Source: Pseudomonas duriflava (GTDB lineage: Bacteria > Pseudomonadota > Gammaproteobacteria > Pseudomonadales > Pseudomonadaceae). From it: a DNA stretch of 64,000 nucleotides. The stretch is from NCBI RefSeq assembly GCF_007830155.1, contig NZ_VLKY01000004.1, positions 124,001 through 188,000 on the forward strand, in the 5' to 3' direction. How positions within the stretch are numbered: the stretch's first letter is position 1; every line of letters begins with the position of its first letter. The position numbers and the translations under genes were made by a program. The notes below the pieces were generated by a model. It saw only the letters and a program-made list of their open reading frames with translations. It ran no database searches and was not told where the DNA came from. Below are positions 25,695 through 34,651 of the stretch, piece by piece.

Positions 25695-25812
25695 CGTGCA
25701 CAGGATGGCGCAGCCAACAGGATGTTGGTCAGGACGTCGCGGGATGCGATTCACCAGGATGGTGGTGGAGTAAAGGGACGGGGACAAAGGGCGGGATATC
25801 CCGCCCTTTTTT
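25695..25812 (+). ncRNA. rsmZ: Small regulatory RNA RsmZ
   Basis: A roughly 118-base RNA that binds and titrates the translational regulator RsmA/CsrA. Nine GGA triplets are present, several displayed in hairpin loops: CCAACA-GGA-TGTTGG (25714-25728), CGC-GGGAT-GCG, and CACCA-GGA-TGGTG. It ends in a strong terminator. Location between rpoS and fdxA is the same as in P. aeruginosa and other Pseudomonas, and a GacA box stands upstream. The 5' end is predicted, not seen. This RNA and its control sites account for most of the 400-bp gap between rpoS and fdxA. Confidence 0.88.
25786..25812 (+). terminator. rsmZ terminator
   Basis: GGGCGGG-ATAT-CCCGCCC with flanking AAA/TTTTTT. The loop side contains the last GGA. 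Confidence 0.9.
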
Positions 25813-25864
25813 CATGCGTGCGATAAAGTCTGACAACCTCAGCGCTTGCCTGAAGAGCAGACGA

Positions 25865-26188
25865 TTAGCGCTCCAGGTATTGCAGCTTGTTGGGCTTGCC
25901 ATCCCATTCTTCGGCGTCCGGAAGGGCTTCCTTTTTCTCAGTGATATTCGGCCAGACTTCACAGAGATCACGGTTCAACTCTATGAATTCCTGCTGGTTT
26001 TCCGGCACCTCATCTTCAGAGAAGATGGCCTGTGCCGGGCACTCCGGTTCGCACAGTGCACAGTCAATGCACTCGTCCGGATGAATCACCAGAAAATTAG
26101 GACCCTCGTAGAAGCAATCTACTGGACATACTTCCACGCAATCGGTGTATTTGCATTTGATGCAGTTGTCTGTGACAACAAAAGTCAT
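25865..26188 (-). CDS. fdxA: 7Fe ferredoxin FdxA
   Basis: Low-potential electron carrier with one [3Fe-4S] and one [4Fe-4S] cluster. The 107 residues begin [20 protein letters not shown]. By comparison with Azotobacter FdI the 3Fe ligands should be Cys9, Cys17 and Cys50, and the 4Fe ligands Cys21, Cys40, Cys43 and Cys46; Cys12 and Cys25 are extra. The C-terminal half is the usual FdxA extension ending NKLQYLER. Its neighbour is mutS, as in P. aeruginosa. Confidence 0.95.
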   Translation of the reverse strand: MTFVVTDNCIKCKYTDCVEVCPVDCFYEGPNFLVIHPDECIDCALCEPECPAQAIFSEDEVPENQQEFIELNRDLCEVWPNITEKKEALPDAEEWDGKPNKLQYLER

Positions 26189-26257
26189 TATTAGAACTCC
26201 TCAGGCGGCTAGGCGCGGGATTTTAGCAGCATTGCTCGTGCTAACGTCATCGGGTTG

Positions 26258-28822
26258 TCAGATACGCTTTTTCCATTCATAGATAAGCTGGAGCGCTTGA
26301 AGTGGCGTCAGCTCGTCGGGATTTGTGCGTTCGATGTCTTCCAGCAACGGATGCGAGGCTACGGCAAACAGGTCCGCCTGCAACGGACGGGAGGCCTGCT
26401 TGGGAGCCGCAGGGACTTCGTGAGGCAGACTGGTTGTTTCCAGGCGGGCCAGATGTTCACGGGCACGCTGGATCACCGGGCCCGGAACGCCAGCCAGTTG
26501 AGCCACAGCAAGACCATAACTCTGGCTGGCCGGGCCTGGCAGTACATGGTGCAGGAATACGATGCGATCATTATGCTCGGTCGCATTGAGGTGCACGTTG
26601 GCCACAACCGGTTCGCTTTCCGGCAATACGGTCAGTTCAAAGTAATGTGTGGCAAAAAGCGTATAAGCCCGTAGCGCCGCCAGTTGTTCTGCAGCCGCCC
26701 ACGCCAGCGAAAGCCCGTCGAAGGTGCTGGTTCCACGACCGACTTCGTCCATCAGGACGAGACTGCGTTCGGTGGCGTTGTGCAGAATATTGGCCGTCTC
26801 GCTCATTTCCACCATGAACGTCGACCGTCCGCCAGCCAGATCATCACTGGAGCCGATTCGGGTGAATATACGGTCCACCAGAGACAGTCTGCAGGCCTCA
26901 GCCGGTACGAAACTGCCAATATGCGCCAGTAGCACGATAAGTGCAGTCTGACGCATATAGGTGGATTTACCGCCCATGTTAGGGCCGGTAATGATAAGCA
27001 TCCGGGTATTGTCATCCAGGCTCAGGTCATTGGCCACAAACGGGGTATCAAGAACCTGCTCAACGACCGGGTGGCGACCCTGGGTAATGTCCAGGCAGGG
27101 CTCTTCAACAAAGACTGGGCGGTTCAGGTTGAGATTCAGCGCGCGCTCTGCCAGGTTGGTAAGCACGTCCAGTTCAGCCAAGGCGGCTGCGGTGTCCTGC
27201 AAGGGGGCCAGGTGCTCAATCAGCGTATCGATCAATGCCTCGTACAATGCCTTTTCACGAGCCAGGGCACGGCTCTGAGCTGACAGGGCCTTATCCTCGA
27301 AAGCTTTAAGCTCCGGCGTAATGAAGCGTTCGGCACCTTTTAATGTCTGTCGGCGAATATAGTCGGCTGGCGCTTGCTCGGCCTGCATACGAGGCAGTTC
27401 GATAAAATAGCCATGGACGCGGTTATAGCCGACCTTGAGCCCTGAAAGGCCGGTACGGGCCTTTTCTCGGGTTTCCAGATCCATAAGGAACTGGCCCGCG
27501 TTCTCGCTCAGGGTCTGTAGCTCGTCCAGCTCGGCATCGTAGCCGCGCTTGATAACGCCGCCGTCACGAATGACCGCAGGCGGCGTATCGATGATGGCGC
27601 GGGCTAGGGTGTCGGCCAATTCCGGGTAGGTCCGGATGCTGGTAGCCAAGGTATGAAGATGCGGTGCCACCAGATCCTGCATGCCAGATTGTAGTATGGG
27701 CAGGGCAGCCAGGGCATCACGGAGGCGGGCTAGATCGCGAGGGCGCGCGGTGCGCAAGCCGATTCGGGCGAGGATCCGCTCAACGTCACCGATTTCTTTG
27801 AGCTGCGGCTGTAATTGTTCGAAGCGGTAATGTTCCAGCAGACAGGTAATTGCATCCTGGCGTGCTTCAATAATGCCTTGATTGCGCAGCGGCCGGTTGA
27901 GCCAGCGAGTCAGCAGGCGGCTACCCATGGCGGTTTGGCAGCGGTCCACGACGGACTGCAGGGTGTTGTCCCTGCCACCAGCGAGATTAGTATCCAATTC
28001 AAGATTGCGCCGGCTGGCACCGTCCAGGATGACCGTGTCGTCCAGCCGCTCATGGTGCAGGCTGCGCAAGTGATGCAAGGCTGTACGCTGGGTTTCCTTG
28101 GCATAGGCTAGCAGGCTACCGGCCGCGCCAATGCCCAGCTTTAGTTTGTCGCATCCAAAGCCTTTCAGATCCTGGGTGCCGAACTGCTGACACAAGGTTT
28201 TGACGGCCGAATCACAGTCGAAATCCCAGGGAGCGCGGCGACGCAAGCCGCGGCGTTTTTCGATTGGCAGACCTTGGGGCCAATCATCCGGAATCAGCAA
28301 TTCGGCCGGGCTCAAACGCTCGATCTCGGCCATGAGCGTTTCCCACCCAGATAACTCCTGGACGGTAAAGCGGCCACTGGTGATATCCAATACAGCAAAG
28401 CCGAACAGTTTGTGATCGCCCAGAATGGCTGCGAGCAGATTGTCGCGGCGCTCGTCCAGCAGGGCTTCGTCACTGACGGTCCCGGGCGTAAGGATACGCA
28501 CCACCTGACGTTCGACAGGTCCTTTACTGGTGGCTGGATCGCCTATCTGCTCACAGATGACAACCGACTCGCCTAACTTGACCAGTTTAGCCAGATAACC
28601 TTCAGCGGCATGGAAAGGTATGCCAGCCATGGGGATCGGTTTGCCTGCCGAAGCGCCTCGTGCTGTCAGGGTGATGTCGAGCAGCTTGGAAGCTTTCTTC
28701 GCATCGTCATAGAAGAGCTCGTAAAAATCACCCATGCGGTAGAAGAGCAGCTGATCCGGGTGTTGATGCTTGATCTTCAGGTATTGCTGCATCATCGGCG
28801 TATGGGGGGTAGGACTTTCCAT
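26258..28822 (-). CDS. mutS: DNA mismatch repair protein MutS
   Basis: Recognises base mismatches and small loops and starts repair with MutL. From the ATG at 28822 ([18 protein letters not shown]) it has 854 residues; a frame open to 28981 adds 53 residues unlike the family. Mismatch-binding Phe-x-Glu is in GDFYELF (about residue 36-41), the Walker A in [15 protein letters not shown], Walker B in [15 protein letters not shown], and a beta-clamp-binding motif in LQADLF near the C-terminus. Appears intact, so a mutator phenotype through this gene is not suggested. Confidence 0.97.
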   Translation of the reverse strand: MESPTPHTPMMQQYLKIKHQHPDQLLFYRMGDFYELFYDDAKKASKLLDITLTARGASAGKPIPMAGIPFHAAEGYLAKLVKLGESVVICEQIGDPATSKGPVERQVVRILTPGTVSDEALLDERRDNLLAAILGDHKLFGFAVLDITSGRFTVQELSGWETLMAEIERLSPAELLIPDDWPQGLPIEKRRGLRRRAPWDFDCDSAVKTLCQQFGTQDLKGFGCDKLKLGIGAAGSLLAYAKETQRTALHHLRSLHHERLDDTVILDGASRRNLELDTNLAGGRDNTLQSVVDRCQTAMGSRLLTRWLNRPLRNQGIIEARQDAITCLLEHYRFEQLQPQLKEIGDVERILARIGLRTARPRDLARLRDALAALPILQSGMQDLVAPHLHTLATSIRTYPELADTLARAIIDTPPAVIRDGGVIKRGYDAELDELQTLSENAGQFLMDLETREKARTGLSGLKVGYNRVHGYFIELPRMQAEQAPADYIRRQTLKGAERFITPELKAFEDKALSAQSRALAREKALYEALIDTLIEHLAPLQDTAAALAELDVLTNLAERALNLNLNRPVFVEEPCLDITQGRHPVVEQVLDTPFVANDLSLDDNTRMLIITGPNMGGKSTYMRQTALIVLLAHIGSFVPAEACRLSLVDRIFTRIGSSDDLAGGRSTFMVEMSETANILHNATERSLVLMDEVGRGTSTFDGLSLAWAAAEQLAALRAYTLFATHYFELTVLPESEPVVANVHLNATEHNDRIVFLHHVLPGPASQSYGLAVAQLAGVPGPVIQRAREHLARLETTSLPHEVPAAPKQASRPLQADLFAVASHPLLEDIERTNPDELTPLQALQLIYEWKKRI

Positions 28823-29084
28823 ACAGATAGTCAACTCGCAGGGTCGTTTTACAGGGGGCGGTAATACTACCGGATTTGTCGGCGAACGTCGGTTGAAAAG
28901 AGCGAGAAGAGGCATGCTTAGGAAAAACATCAAGCGAATCTGGCGCAGCCGTCGTGACTGTAATTGCAGACGTCTATGCAATGAATAAAAAGAGTCGCGC
29001 CCCTCTTCACAGCCGTTACGCTATCGCTAGAATAGGCCTTCCATCGCCGGCATTCGCCCGGTATTTTTTGGTGTTCTGCCAATC

Positions 29085-29456
29085 ATGTCGACCGACAATC
29101 CTTGCCTTAACTGTGGCGCGTGCTGCGCGCATTTTCGTGTGTCGTTTTATTGGGGGGAATGCCGCTCTGCGGGCGGTAGCGTTCCTGACGAGATGACAGT
29201 AGCTATTAGCCCTCATCTGGTGGCCATGGCGGGTACGGACATAAAGCCGTCACGCTGTGCTGCGTTACTAGGTGAAGTAGGCTGTGGGGTGCGCTGCACG
29301 ATGTATGAGCATCGATCAAGCACATGCCGTGAATTTGAAGCCGCCTGGGCTAATGGAGAGCCCAATCCGCATTGCGATACGGCACGTGCCGCCTATGGTC
29401 TACCGCCGCTTACGCCGCCTTTGCAGCCGCAGCAGTCGCCGTCACGCGTGGCGTGA
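29085..29456 (+). CDS. YkgJ-family cysteine cluster protein
   Basis: 123 residues with the YkgJ (zinc or iron chelating) pattern: [11 protein letters not shown] at the N-terminus, then [30 protein letters not shown]. The cysteines are expected to bind a metal or Fe-S cluster; function is unknown. The C-terminal tail is Pro/Gln-rich. It is divergent from mutS with a 262-bp gap, in which I see no strong element. Confidence 0.8.
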   Translation: MSTDNPCLNCGACCAHFRVSFYWGECRSAGGSVPDEMTVAISPHLVAMAGTDIKPSRCAALLGEVGCGVRCTMYEHRSSTCREFEAAWANGEPNPHCDTARAAYGLPPLTPPLQPQQSPSRVA

Positions 29457-29460
29457 GATA

Positions 29461-29658
29461 TCAGCACAGGTGCAGAAAAGCTAGCAGTGGAGTACAAACG
29501 GACAGCGCCCGTGTAATGACCAGTATGATGATACTAAGCATGCCGAGTGTACCGGCCCAAAGCAGTATCAGCCCGACAGGATGCTGATTCTTGGCGAAAC
29601 CAGCGATCAGCAAAACCGAGAATAAAATAAGCAGTGTAAGAGTGATGGAGTGACTCAT
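29461..29658 (-). CDS. Small membrane protein, unknown function
   Basis: 65 residues starting MSHSITLTLLILFSVLLIAG with CGGAAG upstream. Two hydrophobic segments (about 4-22 and 28-50) predict two transmembrane helices separated by a short KNQHPVG loop. The stop is only 4 bases from that of the YkgJ-family gene, tail to tail. I do not recognise a family. Confidence 0.55.
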   Translation of the reverse strand: MSHSITLTLLILFSVLLIAGFAKNQHPVGLILLWAGTLGMLSIIILVITRALSVCTPLLAFLHLC

Positions 29659-29764
29659 GAAAAGCTTCCGTGTCCGCTGATCCGAGGGCATCGCTTGTAA
29701 GCGACATCGCTACTCTACCGGATTGGGTATGGGAAGCGCAGAACTTGAGCGGTTAAGCCAAATA

Positions 29765-29794
29765 CCGGTATGGCGCGATGGGCGCTCATACCGG
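29765..29794. other. Long hairpin between two small genes
   Basis: CCGGTATGGCGC can pair with GCGC-T-CATACCGG: a 12-bp stem with one bulged T around a 5-base loop. It lies downstream of the DUF2171 gene on the minus strand with no U tract, so it could be a weak terminator or an RNA-stability element. Confidence 0.45.
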
Positions 29795-29810
29795 AACGTC
29801 ACAAGGTGTA

Positions 29811-30047
29811 TCAGGCCGCTTGCCAGTCACGCTCTGCTTCATCGCGTGTCTTGACGAGCTGAATCTTGCCGCCTTCGACGGATTTGACCCAGGATAGGGG
29901 AATATAGTGGTGCTTGCCCTGGGACTCTTGGTCCTGTTTGGTCAGCTTGATGCGATCACTGCCTTCCATATGGTCCACCGTTCCGATGTGCTGACCATCG
30001 GAACCAATAACTTCGGCATGTTCTTGAATACTATTGATGTCAACCAT
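29811..30047 (-). CDS. DUF2171 domain protein
   Basis: 78 residues, MVDINSIQEHAEVIGSDGQH, with AGGAGAA upstream fixing the start at 30047. The pattern 'V.gsDG..iGtVDh.eg.d.IKLtk.d....gkhHYIPl.wV..v' is that of DUF2171, a PRC-barrel-like beta fold. Members are common in plant- and soil-associated Pseudomonas and often sit with stress genes; biochemical role unknown. The protein is hydrophilic, with no signal peptide, so cytoplasmic. Confidence 0.75.
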   Translation of the reverse strand: MVDINSIQEHAEVIGSDGQHIGTVDHMEGSDRIKLTKQDQESQGKHHYIPLSWVKSVEGGKIQLVKTRDEAERDWQAA

Positions 30048-30218
30048 GATGTTCTCCTGTAGTGGGTTATAAGGTGTAGAAAGGAGCATCTCTATGACAA
30101 GTCCTGATCTAGACTTGCAAAAGGTCCGACAGGGGTAAATGAATGGAGGTTGCACAGGCTCGACGAGAGGTCATCTCAAGAACAAGAAATTCATTCGAAG
30201 AAGCGAAGAGCAGAATGC

Positions 30219-30243
30219 AAAAAAGCGCTCGTTTTCGAGCGCT
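30219..30243 (-). terminator. Rho-independent terminator of the 70-residue protein gene
   Basis: AGCGCTCG pairs with CGAGCGCT around TTTT; on the minus strand it is followed by TTTTT. It lies 17 bases after the stop of the gene at 30260-30472. Confidence 0.8.
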
Positions 30244-30259
30244 CTATGGCTAAAGGATT

Positions 30260-30472
30260 TCAGATGCCTTCGTCTCCTTGAAACTCTTCAACAGCCCTGA
30301 CGACTTGATCACGCTGATGATCGTCGGATGCGTCCAGCAATTTTTCAACCGCCAGGGCTAAGGCCTGAAACGCTTCTCGGTAGCGCAGCGGGTCGTTCTG
30401 GCTGACTGCACTGTCGGCATGCTCTCGTGCCTGTTGAAGTAGCTCTTTGATTTCACCGGTATGTGCGGTCAT
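30260..30472 (-). CDS. Small acidic cytoplasmic protein, unknown function
   Basis: 70 residues starting MTAHTGEIKELLQQAREHAD, with AGGAGAAAG upstream. It is all-helical by composition, with many Glu, Asp, Ala and Gln, and no membrane segment. Own terminator downstream. No family recognised. It lies 53 bp after kguD on the same strand; a functional link is not supported. Confidence 0.65.
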   Translation of the reverse strand: MTAHTGEIKELLQQAREHADSAVSQNDPLRYREAFQALALAVEKLLDASDDHQRDQVVRAVEEFQGDEGI

Positions 30473-30525
30473 GGTGCTTTCTCCTGGATATCAATGAGTG
30501 TTAGACAGCCCCGGCCCTTACGGTT

Positions 30526-31524
30526 TCACTTTGGATGATCAGTCATGCGCCGGGTCCAAACATCGGGATTGACCAAGTCCGGTGGGCGTTTTCCTGTTAG
30601 GGCGGCCAACAGATTGTCTACGGCGCAGCGCGCCATACCTTCACGAGTACCATGGGTAGCTGAGCCGATATGTGGCGTTGCGACCACCTGAGGTAGGTTT
30701 AGCAGGGGGGAGTCGCTGGGCAAGGGTTCTTTCTCGAACACATCCAGTCCGGCACCTTGAAAGCGCTTTGCCTGAAGGGCTTCGATCAATGCAGCTTCAT
30801 CTACCACCTTGCCCCGTGAAATGTTGATCAGAAACGCCTCTTGCTTGAGAAGGGCCAATTGGCGAGCGCCGATCAGCCCGCTTGTCTCTTCGCTTAACGG
30901 TACGGTGATGCAAACGAAATCCGCCTCGCTCAACAGGTCGTCGAGTGAGCAATAGCGCGCCGAGAACTCACGGTCGACTTCGGGTTTGGGGGAGTGGCTG
31001 TTGTACAGGATGGGCATGCCAAAACCAAAACGGCCCCGACGGGCAATGGCCGAGCCGATACGTCCCATGCCAATAATACCGAGCGTTTTGCCATGCACAT
31101 CATTGCCAAACAAAGGTTCGCCTATGCTGCGCTGCCACTTGCCCGCTTTTACATAGTCGGCCAGCTCGACAACCCGACGCGCCGTAGCCAATATCAGCGC
31201 AAAGGCAGTGTCGGCAACGGTTTCGGTAAGTACATCAGGGGTATTACTGAGCAGGATCCCACGGTGTGCCAGGTAATCGAGGTCATAATTGTCGTAGCCG
31301 ACTGAAATACTAGCGATTGCCTCAAGCTGTAGCGCCTTATCAAGCAGGGCTGGCGTAAGTTTAAGGCTGGACCCGATCAGGCCGTGTGCGGTAGGAAGAG
31401 CCTCCTCCAAACGGGCAAGCCCTGACTCGCCCGTTATGTCGATACAGCTAAGGTCAACTGCTTCCCTTAGGCGCTCAAGTAACGCGGGTGACAGCGCCTT
31501 GTAGGCAACGACATGCTTTTTCAT
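30526..31524 (-). CDS. kguD: 2-ketogluconate-6-phosphate reductase (D-2-hydroxyacid dehydrogenase)
   Basis: Reduces 2-keto-6-phosphogluconate to 6-phosphogluconate with NAD(P)H, feeding the Entner-Doudoroff route. The 332 residues of the D-2-hydroxyacid dehydrogenase family show the Rossmann motif LGIIGMGRIGSAIA and the catalytic blocks INISRGKVVDE and ATPHIGSATHG. The ATG at 31524 has AAGGA upstream and is preferred over the TTG two codons earlier. It is the last gene of the kguE-K-T-D unit, which is what sets the substrate call; taken alone it could be a GhrB-type glyoxylate reductase. Confidence 0.88.
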   Translation of the reverse strand: MKKHVVAYKALSPALLERLREAVDLSCIDITGESGLARLEEALPTAHGLIGSSLKLTPALLDKALQLEAIASISVGYDNYDLDYLAHRGILLSNTPDVLTETVADTAFALILATARRVVELADYVKAGKWQRSIGEPLFGNDVHGKTLGIIGMGRIGSAIARRGRFGFGMPILYNSHSPKPEVDREFSARYCSLDDLLSEADFVCITVPLSEETSGLIGARQLALLKQEAFLINISRGKVVDEAALIEALQAKRFQGAGLDVFEKEPLPSDSPLLNLPQVVATPHIGSATHGTREGMARCAVDNLLAALTGKRPPDLVNPDVWTRRMTDHPK

Positions 31525-31533
31525 GAGCAATCC

Positions 31534-32835
31534 TTAATGAGAAGTGGCTGAACGCAAGGGCTGAGACCTCGTGGTTTTAGTAGAACTACTTGGCGAGGTG
31601 CGTAAAAACAAAGTCAGAATGGCAGAGACGAGCAGGGCGCTACCCATGAATACGTACGAAGCCGACGGACTCCCGGTGACACCGTTCAGGTAGCCAACAA
31701 GATAGGAGCCGACGAACGAGCCTAATGCGCCCATGCTATTGATCAAGGCCATGGCACCGCCTGCCACATTGTTGGGCAGCAGTTCCGGAACGATGGCAAA
31801 GAAGGGGCCGTAGGGCGCATACATGCAGGCGCCAGCAATGACGAGCAGCGTATAGGACCACCAGAAATGTTGAGTACCCAGCATGAACGAGCCAGCGAAG
31901 GCGAGTGCTGCGATCAGCAGGGGCGGCCAGACGAAGTGCTTACGGTTCAGGGTCTTGTCGGAAAGCCACGATACCGTGAGCATGGCCAGTACCGCCATTA
32001 GATAGGGTACAGCGGATAGCCAGCCGGCCTCTACGATATCCAGTTGCGCAGCCTCCTTGAGGATGGATGGCAGCCAGATAACGAAGCCGTAGACGCCAAT
32101 GCTCCAACAGAAATACTGGGCTGACAGTAGGATCACCTTGGGTGAGCGGAACGCTTCTCCGTAATTCTTGACTGGTTTTATTCCGACCTGTTCGTCTTCA
32201 AGTGCTTTTTGCAGGTCCTGCTTTTCCTGACTGCTAAGCCATTTGGCCTGATCTGGGCGGTCGTCTACCAGACGCCACCAGATGAACGCCCAGATTACGG
32301 CCGGCAGGCCTTCAATAATGAACATCCAACGCCAGTTGAGGGTATGGACCAGATAGCCGGACACCACGGACATCCACAGAATCGTGGCCGGGTTGCCTAG
32401 GATCAGGAAGGTATTAGCCCGTGAGCGCTCAGCTCGGGTGAACCAGTGACAGAGGTAGACCAGCATGGCGGGCATGACGGCCGCCTCGACGACTCCTAAA
32501 ATGAAGCGAATGGCGATCAATGCCTGCACGTTGGGAATCACCCCTGTCAGCGTCGCACATCCACCCCAGAGGATCAGGCTCCAGAAGATGAGTTTCTTGA
32601 CGCTACGTTTTTCCGCATAGATAGCGCCGGGAACCTGAAAGAAGAAGTAGCCTAGGAAGAAGAGGGCGCCAAGCAGAGAGGACATGGCCGGTGTGATGCC
32701 CAGATCATCTGCCATACCCGAGGCGGCGGCGAACCCGTAGTTCGCCCGGTCCAGATAGGCGAGACTGTAGGTAATAAACACGATGGGCATGATGTACCAC
32801 CAGCGGCGGGCGGCTAGGTGTGTTGTAGAGTTCAT
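31534..32835 (-). CDS. kguT: 2-ketogluconate transporter (MFS)
   Basis: Inner-membrane major facilitator of the anion:cation symporter (ACS) family, 433 residues with about 12 hydrophobic segments. The family loop 2-3 region (PGAIYAEKRSVKKLIFWSLILWG) is recognisable, and a hydrophilic central loop falls at about 195-230. It is placed between the kinase and reductase genes of 2-ketogluconate catabolism, which points to 2-ketogluconate uptake. Only 9 bases separate its stop from the kguD start codon. Confidence 0.88.
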   Translation of the reverse strand: MNSTTHLAARRWWYIMPIVFITYSLAYLDRANYGFAAASGMADDLGITPAMSSLLGALFFLGYFFFQVPGAIYAEKRSVKKLIFWSLILWGGCATLTGVIPNVQALIAIRFILGVVEAAVMPAMLVYLCHWFTRAERSRANTFLILGNPATILWMSVVSGYLVHTLNWRWMFIIEGLPAVIWAFIWWRLVDDRPDQAKWLSSQEKQDLQKALEDEQVGIKPVKNYGEAFRSPKVILLSAQYFCWSIGVYGFVIWLPSILKEAAQLDIVEAGWLSAVPYLMAVLAMLTVSWLSDKTLNRKHFVWPPLLIAALAFAGSFMLGTQHFWWSYTLLVIAGACMYAPYGPFFAIVPELLPNNVAGGAMALINSMGALGSFVGSYLVGYLNGVTGSPSASYVFMGSALLVSAILTLFLRTSPSSSTKTTRSQPLRSATSH

Positions 32836-32888
32836 ACGGTTTTACCTGTGGGGTTATTGTTCTTGTCCATATGTCATGCTCCGTTGCC

Positions 32889-33818
32889 CTAGGGCAGTTC
32901 GTTTCGGTAGGGCAGGCCTTCCATGTCACCGATTACCTGGACGGCTCGTGCACCGATCCAATTGCCTCGCGCTATGGCAGCCGGAATATCAAGTCCCTCT
33001 AGGAGGGCGCTAATAAAGCCGGTAGCGAAGCCATCGCCTGCTCCTACCGTGTCTACCACCGTCTCGACGGGATACCCCGGCACATGACCACTGTTGTTGG
33101 GCGTGCGGAAATAAGTACCTTCCGGACCCAACTTGATCGCTACAGCGCTGGCACCTTTGTCCAGGTAGAAAGCCGCGATGTCTTCCGGCGTCTCGTAACC
33201 CGTCAGCAGCCGACCTTCGGCCAGACCGGGCAATACCCAGTCTGCAAGGCTGGCCAGGTGATTGATGGTTTTGCACATAGCGGCCTCGCTGGACCACAGA
33301 GAGGGTCGAAGATTAGGGTCGAAGGAGACGCTGCGGCCCGCCTGGCGAGCACTGTGCATCAGGTGCTGCGAGAGTTCGCGCAGAGAGTCCGACAAGGCTG
33401 GTGGAATGCCGGTCGCGTGTAGATGACGTACATTCAATAGTTGCTCGTCGAAATCTTCTTCAATCGACAGGTAACTGGCTGCCGAACCACGCCGAAAGTA
33501 CTCAACGGTGGGGTCTCGCCCATCTACTTCGCGTGATTTGAATTGAAAGCCTGTGGGGTGGTGGGGATCGATGGTTACACGGCTGCAATCTACCCCCTCG
33601 CGTTCCAGGGTAAGGCGAATGAATCGTCCTAATGAGTCATTACCGACTCGAGATAACCAGGCGACCCTCAGCCCCAGGCGGGTAAGGCCGATCACAACAT
33701 TGCTGTCTGCCCCTGCGATACGCTTGCCAAAATGCGTGACCTCAGCCAGATCGCCTGGCTCCTCAGCCACCAGCATGCCCATGGTCTCGCCAAAGGCCAG
33801 TACGTCGAACTCAGGCAT
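32889..33818 (-). CDS. kguK: 2-ketogluconate kinase (PfkB family)
   Basis: Phosphorylates 2-ketogluconate to 2-keto-6-phosphogluconate. The 309 residues belong to the ribokinase/PfkB superfamily: FGKRIAGADSNVVIGLTRLG near the start and the ATP/anion-hole signature DTVGAGDGFATGF with the catalytic Asp near the end. It overlaps the end of kguE by 8 bases. Taken alone it could be a 2-dehydro-3-deoxygluconate kinase; the surrounding kgu genes decide the call. Confidence 0.88.
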   Translation of the reverse strand: MPEFDVLAFGETMGMLVAEEPGDLAEVTHFGKRIAGADSNVVIGLTRLGLRVAWLSRVGNDSLGRFIRLTLEREGVDCSRVTIDPHHPTGFQFKSREVDGRDPTVEYFRRGSAASYLSIEEDFDEQLLNVRHLHATGIPPALSDSLRELSQHLMHSARQAGRSVSFDPNLRPSLWSSEAAMCKTINHLASLADWVLPGLAEGRLLTGYETPEDIAAFYLDKGASAVAIKLGPEGTYFRTPNNSGHVPGYPVETVVDTVGAGDGFATGFISALLEGLDIPAAIARGNWIGARAVQVIGDMEGLPYRNELP

Positions 33819-34584
33819 GGTGCGTCTCCCGTAGACCGAGGCGGCTCAAATTGATTACATGGCGTTGTGTCTCGCGGAGGACGTCGCCCTGCAAGGGAAA
33901 TTCGATAGCGCGTGGCAGGCCACTCTGAAAGTAGGTGAACAGGGCGGCCCAGGCATCCAGATCCTTCTCCTCCGGGGCGACCGCATGCAAACGGCCGCTG
34001 CGCTCACGTACTGCCTTGCAGTGAACATATTCGACGTAGCGACCTAGAGCCTGAGCAGCAAGGTCTGGCCTTTCGTTCTGCCAGTGCCAGTTACCAACGT
34101 CGAACGTCATGCCGATAGGAAGACCGGCCTGATGAGCGGCTTCGAAAAATGCTTTCAAGCTCTCGATACGTCCCCCATGCGGGGTCTGGTCATTTTCAAT
34201 CAGCAGGCGAACCGAACTGGCTTCAAGCTGATGCCCCAAGGCTTTGAGATCGCAATAAGGTGTGAAGTGACCCAATGAAATCTTGAGCGCATAGGCACCC
34301 AGGCGAGCGGATCGCACCAGCGCAGGTTGTAGCTCCAGGGTTGGCTGGTGTTCTCCCTGCGACCAAAGTTCGATCGGAACGGAATACACGCACTCCAATC
34401 CTTGAACGGCTATGCTGTTGCCTAGTGATGTCAGCTCAGGGCGTATGTCCTCGAACAGCTCATCACGAATTTCAACTGTAGTAGCGCCTGCGTTTGCGAT
34501 CAGAGAGAGAACGTTTTCCTGGCCGCGTGCGCGTACAGCATCAGCGCCAAAGGCAGAGGTAGTAACAACGACATTGGGTTTCAT
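33811..34584 (-). CDS. kguE: Sugar phosphate isomerase/epimerase KguE
   Basis: 257-residue xylose-isomerase-like TIM barrel, first gene of the 2-ketogluconate operon. Family marks are FEAAHQAGLPIGMTFDVGNWHW and VEYVHCKAV (metal-binding Asp/His). KguE is required in some Pseudomonas for 2-ketogluconate use, but the reaction it catalyses is not certain. Strong ribosome site AGGAGG 8 bases before the ATG; a PtxS-like operator overlaps it. Confidence 0.88.
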   Translation of the reverse strand: MKPNVVVTTSAFGADAVRARGQENVLSLIANAGATTVEIRDELFEDIRPELTSLGNSIAVQGLECVYSVPIELWSQGEHQPTLELQPALVRSARLGAYALKISLGHFTPYCDLKALGHQLEASSVRLLIENDQTPHGGRIESLKAFFEAAHQAGLPIGMTFDVGNWHWQNERPDLAAQALGRYVEYVHCKAVRERSGRLHAVAPEEKDLDAWAALFTYFQSGLPRAIEFPLQGDVLRETQRHVINLSRLGLRETHHA

Positions 34585-34594
34585 AAAAACCTCC

Positions 34595-34608
34595 TGAAAC
34601 CGATTACA
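34595..34608. promoter_or_regulatory. PtxS-like operator at the kguE ribosome site
   Basis: TGAAACCGATTACA differs at two positions from the palindrome TGAAACCGGTTTCA known as the PtxS site in Pseudomonas. It lies between ptxS and kguE and runs into the kguE Shine-Dalgarno, so PtxS should repress the kgu operon from here until 2-ketogluconate is present. Confidence 0.7.
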
Positions 34609-34651
34609 TCTGTGGTCAAGTCTTAAGGCGACTCGCCATGTGTTTGTTGTT

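Noticed and set aside
25661-26194. 177-codon plus-strand frame across rsmZ and fdxA
   Set aside because: It runs through a small RNA with terminator and antisense to a ferredoxin whose cysteine pattern is unmistakable.
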